From the NCBI RefSeq assembly GCF_000512585.2, contig NC_089241.1:2294001-2358000 (forward strand): DNA of 64,000 bases, written 5' to 3'. This DNA comes from Kwoniella bestiolae CBS 10118 (Eukaryota > Basidiomycota > Tremellomycetes > Tremellales > Cryptococcaceae). Each line of letters begins with the position of its first letter. Positions within the stretch are counted from its first letter, which is position 1. The notes under the pieces are model-generated. The model did no database searches and was not told the DNA's origin. It saw nothing but the letters and a program-made list of their open reading frames with translations. A program made the position numbers and the translations under genes. Positions 23,825-34,171 of this stretch are shown here, piece by piece.

Positions 23825-24917
23825 CTACCAGTCATCCCACTCAAAATCGTTTGGCGATGCTTCCTTGGAGGGCGTAGCCGACTTATTGGTTTGATGACCC
23901 GTCGCTCTTGTAGGTGAATCAGACTTTGATGAATGAGTGGACTTGTGTTCAGACTGGGCTATCGCTCCTGTTGCCCCAAACGATACAGACGAATCATCCT
24001 GACCTGGCCATGCTGAATTCTCTGTTCTCATCAATTTTACATCCTGAGAGTCGAATCCGACTTCTTCAAATGCCCCAAAATGGTTCAATGCCCCATTCCA
24101 GAGCTTTGTAACTCCACATCCAAGATGATACCTGACAATCTCCTGAGCGAAATGGAAATCTGGGTACTCGTGAGAACATTTATGCGCGAAATAGTGGTTG
24201 TGACATCTTTTCAGCTTGTTTCTTCTCTCATTCATCGTTTCGCTGTTTCCCTCCGAGTCGGGAGGTAAATTAGCTGTAGAGACCACTATTCTTAGGTCGG
24301 TGATTGTCTCATTTTCAGGTTCTGAGACGCTCGAGAAATTGGGAACGTATCTTGATAGTCCTGAGGGTTGTTTGGTAGGATCTTCTCTAGTTAGCAAGAC
24401 CAATAAACCGTTCTCATGATGTTCGATCTCGTCTGTGATTTTGCGGATATTTCGTACAGACTTTACTGGAGTGTGTTGCGCGTAGGCTTTTGCGTCAGAT
24501 GCGATGCCCCCCGTCATATCAAAGATACGAGTGGCATCGATCCTATCTTGGATGAGACCTTTGGTTTCCCCTGTGGTGAACAAATCACCTCGACCATACT
24601 CCCTTATCTTGCTGTCAGCAATAAACGCACATCGATCTTCTAGACATTCGGCGGCGGCCCGACCAGAAGGGTTAGTGCCGTACCATGTCGCACTTTCATA
24701 CTTCAGTTCAGCTTCTCCAAGTAGGCCATGAAGCTCGTCAATGGCCCAATGCACAACGGAGGAAGCGGTGTCTACTCGTGTTTCGCTCCCTGCCTGAGAT
24801 GGAGGGCTGACGTTGGATTGTGTTTCTGAAGATAGCATGTGTCATAACGAGGTCAATATGTCGCTGCGACCTCGAGCCTACTGTTTCACAGATGAGTCAC
24901 TCACCTGTAGATGCCAT
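23825..24917 (-). CDS. Orphan-family member B
   Basis: About 333-337 residues. The preferred start is ATG 24917, giving a 13-base first exon and an intron (24826-24904) that restores MASTETQSNV; without the intron the frame starts at ATG 24838. Family blocks, in order: a TWYGT strand about residue 50; a Cys and helical region; SVRNIRKITDEIE followed by GLLVLLT; ITDLRIVVS preceded by NE; then GCGVTKLWNGALNHFGAFEE. An extra Ser/Thr/Lys-rich tail of about 75 residues ends in FEWDDW, absent from the other copies. Member C, 0.6 kb upstream on the same strand, is the closest intact relative. There is no signal peptide, membrane segment or known domain. Confidence 0.62.
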
Positions 24918-25540
24918 CGTAATGATGATCGCGCTGACTCATGGAAATTCCACAAGCTGCTGTATCTCCCCTTCGAATGTACACATTCCCAAGAAGAGAT
25001 GATTGATACAAGGCAGTTGCGCTCTGAGACGTCTGGTTGGAGACGTCCCGAATCCCAAGTCCACCGGAAAGAAAGGCATTTCTACGATCAAAGGGCGATG
25101 AGATACAATGGATGTGAACCGACATGACGTATAATTTGAGCTGGTTTAGAAGTGCACAGTACAAGCTTGACGTTCATGCTGAAGTGGTCGGACAGCACTA
25201 CGTAAACAGTGTGGGTTAAAAACATCAGCATTGTAAAAAGCTAGGGCACTAAGACATACATCATTGAGATAGCTTAGAAACATGAATGATCATGATGTAT
25301 ACCAACTTCCTCAAGAACCGAGACGTTGTTTCAGAAAGAAATTAGCCTGGGGGTTGCTAGTATGCCACAGTACCTGCGGGCGTGCTGAACAAACAAAGAG
25401 CAAGCGAACTAATCTGCACCAAGTGTTTATCGTGTCCCGACGCCCTCTTGTCATCAGCATTCAATCGCCCTTCTCTTCCCTTTGTCTACTCGTCCACCCG
25501 CAGACTCCTCAACCTCAGTACTGTCCTTTAGAGTGACCCC
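24918..25540. other. Intergenic region between family members B and C
   Basis: Holds the promoter of B and the 3' end of C; only short frames without recognisable content. Confidence 0.4.
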
Positions 25541-26332
25541 TTAAAGTGTATCTTCAATATCCTCAAGCGCTTCAAACTCGTCCAATGTACTTTGCCACAC
25601 TTTCACAACCCCACAACCAGGATACCTTGTTGCCAATGCCTTAGCAGCCTTGAAAGTTGGGTACGAGCCGTCATTGGAATTAGAATTAGAATCTCTCAAC
25701 GACAGGTACTCATTCGCAAACATCATCAACCTGTCCCGCTTCTGAGCGTAGGTGATCCCCTCGACCTGTTTGGGCGACACCAATATCTTGACTCCAGTTA
25801 TTGTTTCATTCTTGCTTCTTTTGGTTTTGGATTTAAAACACTTGAAGCGGGATGAGGATTTAGTCGGATCCCCTTGAGTGGCGAATACCAAATCTCCATG
25901 TCTTATTGCCTCTACATCAGCACTGGCGTTCTCGTTCTCACGAACGACGAACCTTGAAATATCACCGATGACTGATCGATCGGAGACGTACTTCTGGTTC
26001 CACTCTGCTTCGAAGACGTAGGGATACTTCTCATTCAAGGTTTCGATAATTGTTGGCCCGAAAGGGTCATTGACATTAAGACCATGCTTTTCTTCATCCC
26101 AAACGACATTATTCGCAGTTCTCATGTATTCGTCTCCTCGGTCATTGGTACACTTTGAACCGTCTTGATGTCGTTTGGTACCGTACCATGTTACTGCCGA
26201 GATATGATGGAGGGGGTCATAGTTCAAGGTGTCTACTCCACCGCTTACCCAATAATACCATGTACTAGATTTGGGATTGAATCGGCGCGTTGGTGGGAAA
26301 AAACTTTCGAAAGTTTCGATGGGGAACACCAT
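25541..26332 (-). CDS. Orphan-family member C
   Basis: An uninterrupted frame of 263 codons from ATG 26332 to TAA. The frame stays open to an ATG at 26425, but a TATA-like element overlaps that codon, so the inner start is preferred; the extra part would add a poly-His stretch. Blocks: STWYYWVSGG and AVTWYGTKR near the N-terminus, RFVV...DLVFATQGDPT in the middle, ITGVKILVSPKQ, then AQKRDRLMMFANEYL, and the C-terminal GCGVVKVW...LDEFEALED. It is the clearest template for recognising P, A and B. Single exon, no membrane or signal sequence. Function unknown. Confidence 0.65.
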   Translation of the reverse strand: MVFPIETFESFFPPTRRFNPKSSTWYYWVSGGVDTLNYDPLHHISAVTWYGTKRHQDGSKCTNDRGDEYMRTANNVVWDEEKHGLNVNDPFGPTIIETLNEKYPYVFEAEWNQKYVSDRSVIGDISRFVVRENENASADVEAIRHGDLVFATQGDPTKSSSRFKCFKSKTKRSKNETITGVKILVSPKQVEGITYAQKRDRLMMFANEYLSLRDSNSNSNDGSYPTFKAAKALATRYPGCGVVKVWQSTLDEFEALEDIEDTL

Positions 26333-26424
26333 GGTGAAATCGGTGTCGAAATACTGATGATGATGATGATGATTATGATGAGGATGGAGATCAACAAGAT
26401 CATATGTACGTATATGTACATGCA

Positions 26425-26436
26425 TATATATATAAA
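26425..26436 (-). promoter_or_regulatory. TATA-like element of family member C
   Basis: Minus strand reads TTTATATATATA, about 95-100 bp upstream of the chosen ATG at 26332. Confidence 0.45.
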
Positions 26437-27112
26437 GACAGAGGTAGTACCATCCCTGTGGATGAATGCAAATATGTATGTTGCAGAGCCGGAAGGCGCG
26501 GTGCGTTAAGACGTATAGTGCTTGCCCCAGGTATCAAAGGGTTTTTCATCTGGCCTTCCTCACTCCTTTAAACGACAGTCTCGCTGAAACGCGCATCCAG
26601 AGAGACAGTCAGAGACTAAGCACGAATGGTCACACGCCATTTGAATAGCTGGGAAAACCAATCCAACGGAAGGTACATGGACAACCAAATCAGATCTGGA
26701 AGGCGGCAGGTGTTATAGGATCTCGATCTGAGTTATTTCTACTGAGTCCCATCGCTTGGCAGTACAGACGACCTTTTCAGCGGAAGGGGAATTTGACCGA
26801 GGCTTAATTGTCATGGACCGGCCCTGGGCAAGTAGTATTATATGAAAAGCAAGGCTACTAGGTCATTCCTCGGAGAGAATAGTTCCCAGCGTGACAGACC
26901 ACAAAAATCAGAATGCCGTATCAGAAGAAGAGCACCACCACGGCACCCTCCATTGGCAGAAACGGACAATGTCTGCGACTTTCTTCGTCCATATGATAAC
27001 TACATTCAACAGACACATTAAAGGCTATATCTCAAGCACTGATACGCTACATGTACGAGCCAATCTATACGCAAATGAAAATACCACACTCTCTCCCCTT
27101 CCCTCGACGTGA
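26437..27112. other. Intergenic region
   Basis: Upstream of family member C and downstream of SNF1; nothing recognisable. Confidence 0.4.
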
Positions 27113-30100
27113 TTATCCACTAGCCAGCTCCGCAATCAACTGACAAGCCATCTCCAAAAAATGGAACGGCCCACTAACCCCACCTATGGATTGTTGCCCC
27201 GCAGCGCCGGTAGCACCATTATCCTTAGAAGGTTTGGAAGGTACAGTGCCATTCGTCGACGTCGTGGTCGTATTTGACGAGGCCGTCTCCCCAGTCCTAC
27301 CTGATAACATCGATGAGACGTCCACCCCATCCTGACGAGATACGTCTATCACATCTTTCTCTTTTTCTGTTACCATGTAGTACCCCAGATTACGGAAATC
27401 GACGAGGTAATGTTGGTCGTCTACTCTGTAGAGTTGGAGATCCATTCGGACCTAACATGGGAGGAGAGTTAGCACAAGTGACATGAAAGACGAAACATCC
27501 TTGAGATATGGCTGAGCATTCTCGAGCAGATCACACTCACTATAACATCCCCGTACCGAGCCCTAGTTTCCACATGATACAAACTCTGCGCCGACTTCTC
27601 CTGCGCGACAATCTCCTTCTTCGTCGGAGGTTTCTTACCCATCACAGGTCTAGCTCCAGTCTCTTCAGCAAATTGTTCAAGTGCAGCTTCAACCTCTTCG
27701 GTATATCCTCCAGGCGGCGCACCCCCAATTTCAGGTAAAGCGATATCTTCTTTCTTCTTCCATTGCATCCCCAGCACATTGAGGGTTTTGTAGATCTCCA
27801 ACATAACTTCCATAGGGGGTGATCGAGACCGGATACCAAAGTGCCACTTCGGTTTGGACATTGTTTTATCCAACCTTCTGGGCGGATCGGGCACAGGAGG
27901 GGAGAGTAAAGCCCGAGCAGCTGCTTCCGCTGCTCCCTGGGGGTCTACGCCTGGAACTTCCGAGGTGGGAGTGGCGATGGCTGTCGAGGCGCCTGATGAT
28001 GATGGGGCTATTGACATCGCAAGAGAGATTAGGTCATCCTTCTATATCGCTCTTGACTTCAGATGATACGTACGAGTCATGTATCCAGGTAAACTACTGT
28101 CGAGCACGTCGAAGTGCGCATTGGGTATATCCTGAATCTCAAGATCAACATCCTCTTCTATATCTGGATGTTCGTCAATGCCATTTTGCTGGAGTTGAGA
28201 TGGTGGCTGACGTAGTGTGCTGTCAGCTACGCACCGCATCATGGTGACATAATCGGCTCACTGGTATATCTGCGTTCCAAGCAGGAGGCGAAGACGCCAT
28301 GAATTCTTCCATCGCCGACGTATCTTCATCTTCCTCGAACCCGTAGGCTAGAGACGCATCACACTGATATGAGCGGTCATCTCTTCCGATTCCAGCAACT
28401 TCAACGCGAGATCCAAACAGCTATAACGAGCAACTCACAATCCTTCAATATCCTCCTATGATCCCTAACCAGCTGATACGCAACCTTCACCTGATTATCG
28501 CCATCTCTCTGCAACGCATCCCAAACCATCGGTTCAGTATACGTCGAAATCTTCTCCAAGAGCTCCTCAACGATATCCGGATCGATTATACCCAAATCCT
28601 CTGTAAATACCATCCCCTTCGCTTCAGCTACTTTCTTGGGATCCGCCTGACCCTCGTTGATAAGCAGTAAGGTGGTCATGTCGTCCATTGGTAATGCAGG
28701 GTATCTGTCCATCTCAGGTAATGGTTCGAGATATCTGGGTAAATTCTCTTGGAAGAATGGCATTTGTCGGATTTCATCGATGGTCGCTCGTTTCAGGGGA
28801 TCAACTTCTAACATTCGCTTGAGAAGGTGTCGAGCGGGTTCGGAGACGTGGGAAGGGATGTGGAATACACCGTCTATAGTTGAAAAATATCAGCAGAGGT
28901 AAATGCGAGAATCGGTGGAAGACCATAACTCACTCTCGATCTTCTTGAATAACGTGGGTATGTGCTCATCGTCGAAAGGTAATTTGCCGCATAAGAGGAC
29001 ATACATGATTACACCTGCTGACCAGACATCGATTTCTGGACCGGAGTAAAGCCTAGAAATAAAAATGATCATAATCAGCATGTATAAGACGGGATTATGA
29101 TAGAAAACCAAGACGAGAATAGCTGGCCAGGACACTATTGTCTCACTCACTTTCCAGAAATCACCTCCGGCGCAGCATAATTAGGACTTCCACAACTTGT
29201 CTTGAGGAAATCACCATCCGTCATCAAGTTGGATAAACCGAAATCACCAATCTTGATATTCCTTCGCGAGTCGAGGAAGAGGCTATGACGATTGAGAGAG
29301 AAGGATCAGAATATGATAAATGACGCATTATGAGGGAAATGCACCATCTTGGGGGGGGGGTTAAGGATGAGGCCATACTCACTTTTCAGGTTTCAAGTCA
29401 CGATGAACGATATGATGTCTATGGCAATACTCTATGGCTGATACCATCTGTTGGAAGAAACGCCGGGCTTCGTCTTCGGTCATCTGGAAGGGGGGAATGA
29501 TAACATCAGCTTTGTGATACGCGGTTCCATCCAGTGATATGAAGCACGACTAACCCCATGTTTCCCTTTCGACACGATATAGTTAAATAGTTCTTCTCCT
29601 GCATATTCCATCACCATGATCACATCGGTGGGGGTTGTGATGACTTCGTATCTGATTTGAGACGTTAGCAGTGGTTACGTGTCTTCGTGTTGAGTAAGCG
29701 GGGAAAGGTGAAAGATGAATGATCCTCCCAGCAATTACTGTAGTTGACAGACAACTCACAGCTTGATGATATGAGGATGTCTCAACACCTTCAGATACTG
29801 AATCTCCCTTTTAACCCTCGCATTCATATCTGGTGTGGTTATCTTCGCCCGGTTGATAAGCTTGAGAGCTACCTGGTGACCCGTTATCGCGTGCGTGGCC
29901 ACTGTGTTCGTGGAGAGTAGAATGAGTTAGCATGCGTCTTATCGTATGAGATGATGTAGTCCATATCCCATCTGATATATACAACATATGCTGTATAGTA
30001 TACCATATATCATATATCATCCCACCCTCCCAACCATATATACTTTGCCCCCCACCCCGCCCCTAGCTACCGGACTCAAGTCAAGACCGTCCCCCATCCC

Positions 30101-30322
30101 ACCCCAGTCTGCCAGACAGTAGTCAAGAATGAACTCACACTTTACTTTCCCAAAGCTCCCCGTCCCCAATGTCCTCTCTATAATATACTGCCCTACTCTA
30201 GGTTTCTGTCTCTGTACAGTCTGTTGTAGATTACTATGATTATGCATATTCATCGAGTTGTGTCTTCTCCCTGTACTTCCACTAGCTTGATTGGGAGCTG
30301 GGGGTGCTGGTCTTGTTGCCAT
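27113..30322 (-). CDS. SNF1: SNF1/AMPK catalytic alpha subunit
   Basis: About a dozen exons encoding roughly 780 residues. After an Asn/His/Gln-containing N-terminus, the kinase domain opens with YIIERTLGTGSFGKVK (glycine loop). It carries HRDLKPENLFLD (catalytic loop), DFGLSNLMTDGDFLKTSC with GSPNYAAPE (activation loop; the Thr after LK is the activating phosphosite in the family), and DVWSAGVIMYVLLCGKLPF. A UBA-like autoinhibitory segment follows (DDMTTLLLINEGQ...VWDAL). The C-terminal beta/gamma-binding KA1-like domain has PKWHFGIRSRSPPMEVMLEIYK and YLVDFRNLGYYMVTEKEKDV. It is the energy and glucose-derepression kinase. One intron contains a run of ten G (29351-29360). It is head to head with its beta subunit. 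Confidence 0.97.
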
Positions 30323-30650
30323 GATTGAGTGGGGTTACTGTGTGGGTTGTATGAGATGATATTATATGAGATGGTATGATATGCTAAGGTGATGGTCGAA
30401 CAGATGATAGTGGGTGAATGAGTCGTGATAAGCAGTGAGTGATGATGCATACTATGCTATGGGTGTAGGTTGTAGTACTCGTAGTACGCGATAGGATAAA
30501 GGGGGAACCAAAGTGGGTTGATGCGGGGTCTATACATCTATATTACCCAAAATGGTAATTATCATCCCCCGGGCGGCACTTGTATCAACTGTTATTAGTA
30601 GTTGACACCTCATCAACTCTCATCAACCACCCCGGAATCACCATCATACA

Positions 30651-30689
30651 CCATCCACCATCCACCATCCACCATCCACCATCCACCAT
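30651..30689. repeat. Heptanucleotide tandem repeat CCATCCA
   Basis: Five perfect copies and a partial one, in the SNF1/beta-subunit divergent promoter. Confidence 0.9.
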
Positions 30690-30801
30690 ACCCTAGTTTC
30701 ACATTACATACTACATACTATCATACTACTCACTACTGTACACCATATACACCTTTGTCATCATCACCATCATATATACTGACATTACACAGATAGACTG
30801 T

Positions 30802-30828
30802 CATACATCTCATACATCTCATACATCT
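30802..30828. repeat. Three tandem copies of CATACATCT
   Basis: Perfect 9-bp unit, three times, in the likely 5' leader of the beta-subunit gene. Confidence 0.85.
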
Positions 30829-31011
30829 CATTACCATACACCATATTCATCATACACGACACTGCAAACATCAACAACCCACGAGTTTATCACGAACTCC
30901 CTCCCCCCTTTTTCCTTTCCCATAACTGCAACCCTCTTTCTCTTTCACACGCGACAATCAGCATCACTACCATCTTATCTATCACTGGTGTAAGCGACCC
31001 CCAAATTCAAA

Positions 31012-33302
31012 ATGGGTAACACACCATCCCATCAACACGGCCACGGACACGAGCACGGTGGTGCTGGCGGTGGTAAAGGAAATGATCATCTTCAAATAGG
31101 GTACGATGATCTGATATCCCCCTCTCCAACACCTACCTCCACCCACCACACCCATTCCCATGGGCACAGGCATCACCCCAACCTCCGTCTACCTATGCCT
31201 GCTCGACCGACCCACATCTCACCTAGCTCTTCCAACCCCACCTCGCCCAGTGGGAGCAATCATCGTAGTGGTTCGCCCCGACGAAGGAAATCCCTTGAAC
31301 TTCCTGATCTCAACAAGTTATCATTCACCCCCTCGGCTCTCACGCCAGCAGCGCCGGTACCCACCACACATACCCATACTTCCCACCATCTCGCACCTTC
31401 CACCAGCGCCGTCAAGAACACCTCTCCCACCCCACAAGCTCCAGTCACTCCTACCCCTGCGACAGGGACGAGTCAGAAGAAATGGCAGCAAGTCCTCGGT
31501 GGGCGGACGGCCTCTCCACTAGCTAATGCTAATGCCCTAGGCGCCATGTCGAGGATAGACAATCCACCTAGGTCCGCGCCAATAGCTATGCCCAATACGA
31601 ACCTTCATTCTAGACCACCTCAAGCAGAGGACAACAATCCGTACTTTCCCACTACCGCTGCTCAGGATGCAGCAGCTAAGAAAAGTATACCAATACCTAT
31701 ACCAGGTAAAGAAGCGAGATCAACCGTGACTGGTCAGACAGGTCTATCGCCTCCACCACCTACCAAGGCTCCTACACCCCTACCACCCCCTGCTACGGCG
31801 GAATCGCAACAGCCCATCCAACCTACCGATGATGGGATGGTGAATGTCCCGATACATTGGACTGGTGGGGGGAAGAACGTCTATGTCACGGGGAATTTCG
31901 CTGATAATTGGAAAGGAAGGATCAAGCTGCATAGAAGGTGAGTGAGCGATTCTAGACCTACTTCAACATCAATTATCTTCATCTATATATACGCTTCCGT
32001 CATACTGTTTCAAGCACAAGCACAAAGACATTGGGGTACTTCATTGCCTACCGTCCCCACTTCCCTTTTACAATGCTGTCATCCAAAGGAAAATAACCAG
32101 GTCATATACGATAAAATGATGTACACAAGCTAACACCTCCTCACAGCACCCACGATTTCAACACGATCCTCCGCCTCCCACCAGGCCAGTACCGCCTGAA
32201 ATTCATAGTAGACGATTCATGGATGTGCAGTAAATTGATATCAACAGCTACGGACGATGATGGGACACTAGTCAATTGGATAGAGGTGGAGACGCCCAAG
32301 ACGGAGGAGGAGATGAGGGCGGAATGGGCTATGGACGCTAAGCCTGCGGTTAAGGAGGAGAATGGTGAGTTCCTGTTTTAGGGGATGATTGGTATAGAAG
32401 GCAATTAGACTCTGGGGTTTGCGAGACGAAAGATCAAGCAGGAATGGGCTCTACTTTCTCATGAGATACTTGAGATAACACAAGAGGAGCAGATCAGAGT
32501 GAACGGACTTGCATGGGTCGAGGAAGCATGGATACAATTTATCACTATCGATGATCCTCTTCTTCATTTAACCGCATCTGCTATAAGAAGCAATACTGAC
32601 TTATCTAATCTCATGTATTAGACGACGAATCCCAATGGACCACCACGATCCCTCCCTCTCTAACGCTATATCAATACATCGAAGAGCTCCCCAACCACTT
32701 TTCCCCTGAAGAATACTCCCTCTTCCTCAAATCCGTCCCTTACCTACCCAACGTCCCCGCCCCACCGACCTTACCTAGAATACTGGATAAAGTGATAGTC
32801 AACAACGATAGCAAGAGATTATGGGATTCGCATGATCCCTCGATGGCCAATCAGGTGGGGTACTCTGGTGCGCCGGCTACGTTGGACGATAATTCGATTT
32901 TGGCGGTGCCGAACCATGTGGTTTTGAATCATTTGACGGCTAGTGCGATTAGGAATGGGACTCTGGGGGTGGGGACTACTACTAGGTATCGGAAGAAGGT
33001 GAGTGAGCAGCGTTTGATGAGTTGGTTGGGCGCGTGGGGGTATCATGATATCCCACGACGAACATGAGGAAGGCGATTGGAATATAATGGTCCGGAGGAT
33101 TGGCATAGATTCATTCCTGTCAGATTGCACGAATAGCTTTACTGACTTATATACTCTCTCATGACAATAGTACATCACCACAATGTTCTTCAAACCTACT
33201 CTATCCGATATGCCCGGTACAGTTCCCACGACCGAACCGCCCACTCAATCTCAGTCGGAAGCGGACTCGGTATCGGTATCGCAGCCTCAGTCAGTGCAGT
33301 AG
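31012..33302 (+). CDS. GAL83: SNF1/AMPK beta subunit (Gal83/Sip type)
   Basis: Four exons (about 31012-31938, 32147-32366, 32622-32999, 33170-33302). The N-terminus MGNTPSHQHGHGHEHGG is a classical N-myristoylation signal followed by a His/Gly-rich, metal-binding-like segment. A Pro/Ser/Thr-rich disordered stretch of about 260 residues follows. The glycogen-binding (CBM48) domain spans the first splice: VPIHWTGGGKNVYVTGNFADNW, then HDFNTILRLPPGQYRLKFIVD. The ASC domain that binds the kinase and gamma subunit has PPSLTLYQYIEELP, ILAVPNHVVLNHL and YITTMFFKP. A short Ser/Gln tail ends the protein. Beta subunits choose location and substrates of SNF1; myristoylation suggests membrane targeting of a pool. 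Confidence 0.94.
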
Positions 33303-34171
33303 TACGGCCTCGGCCAACAGTACCTACCTGTCGATATTAGACAATAGACCTTGTGTACTTCCGTGTTTCTACATGTCAGTACGATGGGCGGGCATTATAC
33401 GCATGGGGTATTGAAGACTGAAGATTGAAGTCTGGTTTGAGATGACGATTGAAACATGTGTAGCTATTTACTTATTTATTCTTTCTTTTCCCCATACGGA
33501 GATGACGTATCATATTAGGATGATCACTTAGAATTCATATTTTATATTGTTAGTTTGATGATTCGTGTTCATGGTTAGATTTAGATGAATTGTTCTTTGT
33601 TATAGTCGCATTGTTTATACGAGGGATGAATGTGATGTAACTGTGTACAAATGAATTGTATGAGCAGGATAGCAGGCACGTATCCAACTCGAGTATCCGA
33701 TCCAATCCAATCCACTCCAATCCCACCTCATCCTGTCCATCAAGTATACGACTATCCTATCCTATCGTATACATTGTATGCATAACAACTTGAGTTTACG
33801 AGTACACTGTATTGTAGTAATCGGGGTTTGATTCCAGTAATACTCTACAATACTGGTATGGTGTATGGTATGTATATGGTGGGTTTAATCGGATATTGTC
33901 TCATTTGGATGTACCCGGTTATATAACAATGTCATTTAACCCCCGGTTGATTGGTTAACTAATTAACCGGAGGAATGTTGATGGTACCCCGTCATCATGG
34001 GGTAGAGTGAAATAGATGGGAAGACGAGCAAACGACTGCTCAACTACATCACTGTATATGAATCATCCATAGACCAACCATCTCAAAGGTATCTCATCAA
34101 CCCAGCTCACACTCACACTCACACCGACATCCCAGATCAACAAGAAGCTTTCAACACTCACCACAACAAAG
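33303..34171. other. Intergenic region, promoter of carnitine acetyltransferase
   Basis: T-rich 3' region of the beta-subunit gene, a run of TCCAA-type units near 33700, several TATGG/GTATA-rich stretches, and the palindrome at 33943-33970. Confidence 0.4.
33943..33970. promoter_or_regulatory. Imperfect 28-bp palindrome CCGGTT ... AACCGG
   Basis: Outer arms CCGGTT and AACCGG are perfect inverted repeats with an A/T-rich centre containing TTAACTAATTAA; most arm bases pair. It lies about 200 bp before the carnitine acetyltransferase ATG, and another CCGGTT occurs at about 33915. It could be a dimeric regulator site. Confidence 0.4.

Larger units (their letters stand above)
30323..31011. promoter_or_regulatory. 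Shared divergent promoter region of SNF1 and its beta subunit
   Basis: 689 bp between the two ATGs. It contains an inverted repeat ATTACC-N6-GGTAAT (30542-30559), a GC-rich palindrome CCCCCGGG (30566-30573), and two short tandem repeats listed separately. CCGGGG on the minus strand fits the loose Mig1/Cre1 core (SYGGGG), but the A/T flank expected for Mig1 is not evident. Confidence 0.45.

Noticed and set aside
26333..26425. Poly-His N-terminal extension of family member C
   Set aside because: Its ATG overlaps the TATA-like element, so it is more likely untranscribed or leader sequence.
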